In this document: positions 62,001 through 64,000 of the stretch, in pieces | Layout: each line of letters begins with the position of its first letter | How positions within the stretch are numbered: the stretch's first letter is position 1 | IMG/VR virus record: IMGVR_UViG_3300008259_004660 | Span: 120,825-184,824 of that record | Source of the DNA: a virus | Length of the DNA stretch: 64,000 nucleotides | Strand: one strand, 5' to 3' | Notes under the pieces: model-generated | The model's database searches: none | What the model was told of the DNA's origin: nothing | Seen by the model: the letters and a program-made list of their open reading frames with translations, nothing else | Position numbers and translations under genes: made by a program

Positions 62001-63241
62001 GAAGTTCTGGAAGCAGTGGCAGTAGTGGAAGTTCTGGTACAAGTGGAAGTGCAGGTACAAGCGGAAGTGCAGGAACAGGAGGATCGTCGGGTAGTAGTGG
62101 TAGTAGTGGATCTTCTGGAAGCGCGGGAACAAGCGGTAGTAGCGGTAGTGCTGGAACAAGCGGAACCAGTGGTAGTGCTGGCACAGGTGGTACAAGTGGT
62201 TCGTCTGGTAGCAGCGGTAGCAGTGGCAGTAGCGGTAGTGCTGGAACAAGCGGAACCAGTGGCAGTTCTGGAACAACAGGATCAAGCGGATCATCTGGCA
62301 CAAGTGGTACAAGTGGCTCGTCTGGTACAAGTGGAAGCTCTGGTACAAGTGGCAGCAGTGGTACAAGCGGCGCAACTGGTGCGTCGGGTTCAAGTGGCAC
62401 AAGTGGTACGGGTGGAAGCAGTGGAACCAGTGGTGCAACTGGAGCATCAGGTTCTAGTGGAACAAGTGGTACCAGTGGATCATCTGGAACGTCTGGTTCG
62501 GCTGGATCAAGCGGCAGTAGTGGAAGCAGCGGTGCTGGAACAATTTCTGGCGGTACAACGAGTTATGTTGCCAAGTATCTAAATTCAACAACGCTGACAA
62601 CTGGTTCATTATTTGATGATGGTACAAATGTAAGTGTTGGCAAAACAACATCCGCGTCCGCCAAACTTGATGTAAATGGAAATGTACTTATCACAGGTTC
62701 ACTTAATGTTACTCAGAATGTAACTGCATCAAACATTGTTGTCACAAATCTTTATGTTCAGACGATTACTGGTTCTGTTGAATTTATAACTGGTAGTACA
62801 CAATTTGGATCATTACTAACCAACAAACATCAATTTACTGGTAGTGTTGAAATGACTGGATCTGGTTTGGATGTTATGGGCAGTGTTGGTATAGGAACAT
62901 ACACTCCAAATGAAAAACTTGAAGTTGTTGGAAATATCAGACTTACTGCCGGTGCATACATTGACTATATATCAGAATTAAGATATGTTGGCTCGGCATG
63001 GTTAACATACAATACTAGTACTGGTAAGATAACGATAAAGAATGCATCGGGAAATGGTGTGGCAATAGATGGTGGAAATGTTACCGTCGGAAAACAATCG
63101 GCAGCAAATGCTTTATTTGATATAGCCGGCAATACTATTATATCAGGTTCACTCAATATAACCTCTGGTGTAACAGGATCATTGCTTGGAACATCAAGTT
63201 ATACACTTACGGCGAGCTATATAGATGGAGGAACGTTCTAA
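53018..63241 (+). CDS. Giant Gly-Ser-Thr repeat fibre protein
   Basis: A 3407-residue fibre. N-terminal 260 residues carry 'TASYALNA'-type modules, including three copies of a (x)SASYVIGAPDTASWALNAV-like unit. Five long G-(S/T/A)-S blocks follow (about residues 264-753, 944-1421, 1600-1948, 2463-2695 and 2926-3172). Between blocks lie beta-rich modules; one of about 107 residues, starting AGTISGGT, occurs three times. A unique globular region of about 510 residues (about 1949-2462) with 'FPTVKYVNWGNYNNQPITYS' lies between blocks 3 and 4 and is the best candidate for a receptor-binding or folding domain. No S74 chaperone domain is visible at the C-terminus. Likely a long tail or head fibre; the Ser/Thr-rich blocks are plausible O-glycan targets. 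Confidence 0.85.
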   Translation: MSNELIVRNGLIVSGTSSFSGSVFINGNTVVTGSIISNQVAYLTASQALTASHVLGLPDTSSWALNAVSAAFSEYAVSASYVIGAPDTASWALNAVSSSYALSSSYAVSSSYSLSGSYVDTASYSNYAVSASYVIGAPDTASWALNAVTASYVEYTNVDKITSTSQFAGTASYAQRANSIKSGIDIDVTSITASAIRVDNLHVVTITSSVNFVSGSTDFGTSITDTHVFTGSLFVQGNINVEDGYGIQGTSSYAVTASYAFNTSTSGTSGTSGSSGSSGSSGTSGSSGSAGTSGSSGTSGTDGSSGSSGTGGSSGSSGTSGSSGSSGSSGSSGSSGTSGSSGTSGSSGTTGTSGSSGSGGTSGTSGSSGTSGTSGSSGTSGTDGSSGSSGSSGSSGTSGSSGTSGTGGSSGSSGSSGSSGTSGSSGTSGSSGTSGSSGSSGSSGSSGTSGSSGTSGSSGSSGTSGSSGTTGTSGSSGSSGTTGTSGSSGSAGTSGSSGTSGTDGSSGSSGSAGTSGSSGSSGTSGSSGSSGTSATSGSSGTSGSSGSSGSSGTSGSGGTSGSSGSSGTTGTSGSSGTSGTDGSSGSSGSAGTSGSSGSSGSSGTSGSSGSSGTSGSSGSSGTSATSGSSGTSGSSGSSGSSGTSGSSGSAGTSGSSGSAGTSGSSGTSGTDGSSGSSGSSGSSGSSGTSGSSGTSGSSGTSGSSGTSGSSGTSGSSGSSGSSGTSGSSGSSGSSGSSGSSGTAGSSGSSGSSGYTPENMVTSSFQLSNDGGLAFSSANNVTFGQITASIITVSTLYVQNITSSTELVTGSFVVSGSFDAIGGVTGSLLGTASYALQALTASYALNAEGSNKTQLTASTILFTGSATNLSLNVSSSGDVAITGINNGDIVVISDSTSSTPLFGIESVNNPLFSVYNSGNAYLSGSLSASLYGTASWAVTASYALSYSGTSGSSGTSGTSGSSGSAGTSGSSGTSGTDGSSGSSGTGGSSGSSGSSGTSATSGTGGSSGSSGTSGSSGTGGSSGSSGTSGSSGSGGSSGSSGTSGSSGTSGSSGTSGTDGSSGSAGTSGSAGTSGTDGSSGTSGSAGTSGSSGTSGSSGTSGTAGSSGTSGSSGSSGTTGTSGSSGTAGSSGSAGTSGSAGSSGSAGTSGSSASAGTSGTSGTDGSSGSSGSGGSSGSSGTAGSSGSSGTSGSSGSSGTSATSGSSGTSGTSGSSGTSGSSGTSGTDGSSGSSGSSGSSGSSGTGGTSGSSGTTGSSGSSGSAGSSGSSGSSGSSGTGGSSGTSGTSGSSGTGGSSGSSGTSGTDGSSGSSGSGGSSGTSGTDGTSGSSGTSGTSGSSGSAGTSGSSGSSGTTGTSGSSGTSGTDGSSGSSGTSGSTGTSGSSGSSGSSGSSGTTGTSGSSGTSGTSGSAGSAGSSGSSGSSGAGTISGGTSNYVAKFSNATTLTTSSIFDGGSGVGINKSTANSTLDVNGNTIITGSLTVTQNVTASNIVVTNLYVQNITASTEIVTGSTQFGTLLSNKHMFTGSVEITSSLKVNGDFSVNGNTGSLAFSSNADTLEITGSLLLSGSMFVTGSISVNGSITGSLFGTASYALNALTASYALSYSGTSGSSGTSGSSGTSGTNGTSGSSGTGGTSGSSGTGGSSGSSGTSGSSGSSGTSGTSGSSGTSGTDGSSGSSGSSGSSGSSGTSGSAGTSGSAGSAGSSGSSGSAGTSGTSGSSGTSGTDGSSGSSGSSGTAGTSGSAGTSGSSGSSGTSGTDGSSGSSGTSGSAGTGGSSGSSGSSGTSGEGGSAGTSGTSGSAGTSGTSGSAGTAGSSGSAGTSGSAGSAGTSGSSGSAGTSGTSGSSGTSGTSGSSGSSGSSGSSGTSGSAGTSGSSGTAGTSGSAGSSGSSGSGGSSGSAGTSGTSGSSGTSGTNGSSGTSGTSGSSGTGGTSGSSGSAGSAGSAGSSGTSPIITGTNFTLALFSGSNGLSSSVLSQYDNGLYLTGSLNVSGSTLQVGNNTLLGNTSLSGSLTISGAFATATPSVNIFGDISQTGYLRFNPVNTNINQSISASYIYVSGSTNDLYFAQNGSGYSNNTRLRWLEGVLYTGLLNGGLVSSTVGSTTFNISSGSGIIVSLNASLSTDPFPTVKYVNWGNYNNQPITYSGSAKLTYVGIDSNGAVVQQVEPWGSTNIDQFDSQILLGIVLHLSGSISSGVFNSPQTAYGNSQKSDDFFRSFGPLKVSGHTLQTSGSSLGLTKAGGTAYRDGANYVTNPNHPSTVVENSITTSKIYRYYVSGSTPIIDTGVGASGYTAIDPNNYNNNGVLTSVPSNNYTIQRVFWTPNSPTNAFVVYYGTATYSNLLTAVNAKDSEPFSEAPDTATDAIFLGHIVVKEGTTNLTVANDCTIIQGGLFRNIAGVGSSGTAAPVVNLSGLGDVLISVPTDGQPLVYDSTALKWRNLSAITASLYGNASTATSASYATTASYAFSYSGTSGSSGTSGTSGTAGSAGTSGTSGSSGTSGTNGSSGTSGTSGSSGTSASAGSSGSSGSAGTAGSSGSAGTSGSSGTSGTGGSSGTSGSSGSGGSSGSAGSSGSSGSAGTSGSAGTSGSTGSSGSSGSAGSAGTSGSSGSAGTAGSAGSAGTSGTSGSSGSSGSSGSSGTSGTSGSSGTSGSSGSSGTSASSGSSGTSGATGASGSSGTSGTSGSAGSAGSSGSSGSSGAGTISGGTANYVTKFSNATTLTTSSIFDGGSGVGVNKSYANSTLDVNGNTIITGSLNVTQNVTASNILVTNLYVQNITASTEIVTGSTQFGSLLTNKHMFTGSVEITNSLSVSGQIYGTSSYALTASYAMNAAGSNNSVLTASAILFTGSTTNVSLYVSASGDVVFTGTNNGDIFVISDSSTAGDPLFRVDDGGVTLFQVYQGGNAYLSGSLTASLNGTASYAVTASYALSYSGTSGSSGTSGTGGSAGSSGSSGSSGSSGTTGTSGSSGTSGATGASGSSGTSGTSGSSGTSGTGGSSGSSGSSGSSGSSGTSGSAGTSGSAGTGGSSGSSGSSGSSGSAGTSGSSGSAGTSGTSGSAGTGGTSGSSGSSGSSGSSGSAGTSGTSGSSGTTGSSGSSGTSGTSGSSGTSGSSGTSGSSGTSGATGASGSSGTSGTGGSSGTSGATGASGSSGTSGTSGSSGTSGSAGSSGSSGSSGAGTISGGTTSYVAKYLNSTTLTTGSLFDDGTNVSVGKTTSASAKLDVNGNVLITGSLNVTQNVTASNIVVTNLYVQTITGSVEFITGSTQFGSLLTNKHQFTGSVEMTGSGLDVMGSVGIGTYTPNEKLEVVGNIRLTAGAYIDYISELRYVGSAWLTYNTSTGKITIKNASGNGVAIDGGNVTVGKQSAANALFDIAGNTIISGSLNITSGVTGSLLGTSSYTLTASYIDGGTF
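53250..53475 (+). repeat. ASYVIGAPDTASWALNAV module repeats
   Basis: Two near-identical copies (about 53250-53305 and 53406-53463) and a diverged one (about 53165-53223) in the N-terminal region of the giant fibre. They seem to be spacers of the TASYA family. Confidence 0.6.
53811..55275 (+). repeat. Gly-Ser-Thr block 1
   Basis: About 490 residues of three-residue periods G-(T/S)-S with occasional T-D-G and A-G. Ser uses AGT, AGC, TCT, TCA and TCG and Gly uses GGT, GGA and GGC in mixed order, so the protein repeat is not a simple DNA repeat. Confidence 0.9.
55849..57280 (+). repeat. Gly-Ser-Thr block 2
   Basis: About 478 residues with the same three-residue period, opened by a 'SYALSYSGTSG' junction and closed by GAGTISGG. 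Confidence 0.9.
57281..57600 (+). repeat. AGTISGG module, copy 1
   Basis: First of three copies of a module of about 107 residues: AGTISGGT, 'YVAKFSNATTLTTSSIFDGG', 'LDVNGNTIITGSL', 'VTNLYVQNITASTEIVTGS', 'KHMFTGSVEIT'. Copy 2 is about 90% identical in protein but clearly diverged at silent positions. Confidence 0.85.
57817..58861 (+). repeat. Gly-Ser-Thr block 3
   Basis: About 348 residues, richer in A-G steps than blocks 1 and 2, with one E-G-G interruption near 58371. Confidence 0.9.
60406..61102 (+). repeat. Gly-Ser-Thr block 4
   Basis: About 232 residues; contains a GATGASG collagen-like step near 61012-61030 that also occurs in block 5 and in the next gene. Confidence 0.9.
61103..61422 (+). 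repeat. AGTISGG module, copy 2
   Basis: Same length as copy 1 (320 bases) and in the same position after a Gly-Ser-Thr block. Many synonymous differences from copy 1. Confidence 0.85.
61795..62533 (+). repeat. Gly-Ser-Thr block 5
   Basis: About 246 residues; includes several GATGASGSSGTSG steps. Confidence 0.9.
62534..62857 (+). repeat. AGTISGG module, copy 3
   Basis: The most diverged copy ('YVAKYLNSTTLTTGSLFDDG', 'YVQTITGSVEFITGSTQFGS'). Confidence 0.8.
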
Positions 63242-63278
63242 TATGAAAATCAAAATCTATAAGGTTGCCTGATATATA

Positions 63279-63286
63279 TATTTATG
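63279..63286 (+). promoter_or_regulatory. TATTTATG element overlapping the start codon
   Basis: Context ctgatatatatatttatgcc; the ATG at 63284 is the last part of the element, so here it cannot be an ordinary promoter for that start codon. Confidence 0.35.
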
Positions 63287-64000
63287 CCAGATAGAATATT
63301 ACATAAAAGAAATACAACAATTGGAGCAGTTCCATCAACATCATCATTGATTGTTGGTGAATTGGCAATAAATGTTGCAGATGGAAAATTGTTTACTAGA
63401 AAATCTGGCAGTAGTTCCGATGTCGTTGTTTCATATCTTGGATCTGATGTATCAAATACAGGAAGTTATACCATTTCTGGTTCTCTTATAGTATCTGGTA
63501 ATTTCTTAGCAACTGGAAACACTGGTAGTATTGCATTTTCAAGTAATGCGGACACTTTGGAAATAACTGGTTCTTTACTATTAAGTGGCTCAATGGTTGC
63601 CACGGGCAGTATATCAGTAAATGGTAGTGTAACCGCATCACTTCTTGGTACAGCTTCTTATGCATTAAATTCACTAACAGCGTCTTATGCTTTCAGTTAC
63701 AGTGGAACGTCTGGAAGCAGTGGTACCGCTGGGTCAAGCGGAAGCAGTGGTAGTAGTGGAAGTGGTGGATCTTCTGGTTCAAGTGGAACGGGTGGATCAA
63801 GTGGCAGTAGTGGGACTGGTGGATCAAGTGGCAGTAGCGGTACTAGCGGTGCTGCTGGTACTTCGGGTTCAAGCGGCACGAGTGGAACTGGTGGTAGCAG
63901 CGGAACAAGTGGTGCGACAGGTGCATCTGGTTCAAGTGGAACCAGTGGAACTGGTGGTAGCAGCGGAACAAGTGGTGCAACTGGCGCGTCTGGTTCAAGT
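63284..64000 (+). CDS. Second Gly-Ser-Thr fibre protein (3' partial)
   Basis: Open to the right edge, 239 codons. The N-terminus (MPDRILHKRNTTIGAVPSTS, then 'GELAINVADGKLFTRKSG') is a common opening of phage fibre proteins. Residues about 75-140 repeat, almost word for word, a module of the giant fibre ('SNADTLEITGSLLLSGSM', 'GSISVNGS', 'GTASYALN'), and then a new Gly-Ser-Thr block begins with 'YSGTSGSSG' and has GATGASG steps. The gene starts 42 bases after the giant fibre. Probably a paralogous fibre. Confidence 0.85.
   Translation, partial: MPDRILHKRNTTIGAVPSTSSLIVGELAINVADGKLFTRKSGSSSDVVVSYLGSDVSNTGSYTISGSLIVSGNFLATGNTGSIAFSSNADTLEITGSLLLSGSMVATGSISVNGSVTASLLGTASYALNSLTASYAFSYSGTSGSSGTAGSSGSSGSSGSGGSSGSSGTGGSSGSSGTGGSSGSSGTSGAAGTSGSSGTSGTGGSSGTSGATGASGSSGTSGTGGSSGTSGATGASGSS
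63697..64000 (+). repeat. Gly-Ser-Thr block 6 (runs off the window)
   Basis: Opening of the repeat block in the second fibre gene; includes two copies of a GTGGSSGTSGATGASGSSGTS-like unit separated by about 60 bases. Confidence 0.85.

Noticed and set aside
53791-62400. Long open frames on the minus strand, and in another plus frame, rich in Pro-Leu-Leu-Pro-Val or Val-Glu-Gln
   Set aside because: They are shadows of the Gly-Ser-Thr blocks: alternate frames of GGN-AGY-TCN-ACN rarely meet a stop. They begin and end with the blocks and have no start signals.
53811-62533. Possible CRISPR or satellite array
   Set aside because: The period is three codons, there are no unique spacers of constant length, and the plus-strand frame is open throughout.
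1-64000. tRNA or rRNA genes
   Set aside because: I saw no cloverleaf with TTCGANNC-type arm or rRNA-like stretch in the short intergenic gaps; a tRNA scan would settle this.

Overview
This window is a stretch of an AT-rich genome of a T4-like contractile-tailed phage (myovirus-type Caudoviricetes). It encodes a large terminase, portal, S78-type prohead protease, scaffold and gp23-type major capsid protein in T4 order, plus a gp6-type baseplate wedge protein, a gp15-type sheath-stabilising protein, T4-type replication and recombination proteins (primase, gp47/gp46) and a T4-lysozyme-type muramidase. Nearly every gene is on the + strand, genes are packed with overlaps or gaps of a few bases, and no tRNA, rRNA, integrase or transposase was seen. 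No gene-free stretch exceeds 300 bases. Shine-Dalgarno sequences are mostly weak. The host cannot be named from this window.

Layout. 1-13 kb: baseplate and tail-periphery proteins (gp6-like, a DNRLRE-like protein, a 1545-residue LamG-like protein, and two proteins sharing terminal modules, one carrying a seven-repeat FG-GAP propeller and a dockerin-like pair). 13-18.6 kb: a RuvC-like resolvase, a small protein with a recurrent N-terminal motif, a terminator, a host-type promoter, a primase and a fused Mre11/Rad50-type (gp47-gp46) protein. 18.7-20.8 kb: an unknown virion-like protein. 20.8-29.4 kb: a six-gene glycan module (GT4, GT2, FkbM and other methyltransferases, and a protein ending in a TibC/BAHT-type heptosyltransferase domain with its four cysteines). 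29.4-33.3 kb: a 1300-residue protein combining a nucleic-acid-ligase-like domain, a HIGH nucleotidylyltransferase domain and two pol-beta-type nucleotidyltransferase signatures. 33.4-45.1 kb: head morphogenesis, with several small proteins between portal and scaffold sharing a short amphipathic N-terminus. 45.2-46.6 kb: a secreted nuclease and, convergent to it, the only minus-strand gene (lysozyme). 46.7-52.9 kb: neck and tail-completion proteins, a PD-(D/E)XK nuclease and a double beta-propeller protein. 53-64 kb: a 3407-residue fibre built of long Gly-Ser-Thr blocks alternating with repeated modules, followed by a second fibre gene that runs off the window.

How the parts may work together. 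The head genes give a standard T4-type assembly line with protease maturation; the capsid protein has a plausible gp21-type cleavage site and several small proteins start with a possible core-targeting tag. The virion surface is rich in propeller, LamG-like, dockerin-like and Gly-Ser-Thr fibre modules. The glycan module, especially the TibC-like enzyme, is a candidate system for decorating those Ser/Thr-rich fibres; this is inference. A recurrent TATTTATA element precedes most transcription-unit starts, including the minus-strand lysozyme, and is a candidate phage-specific regulatory element, whereas the primase and the glycan module have sigma70-like promoter candidates.
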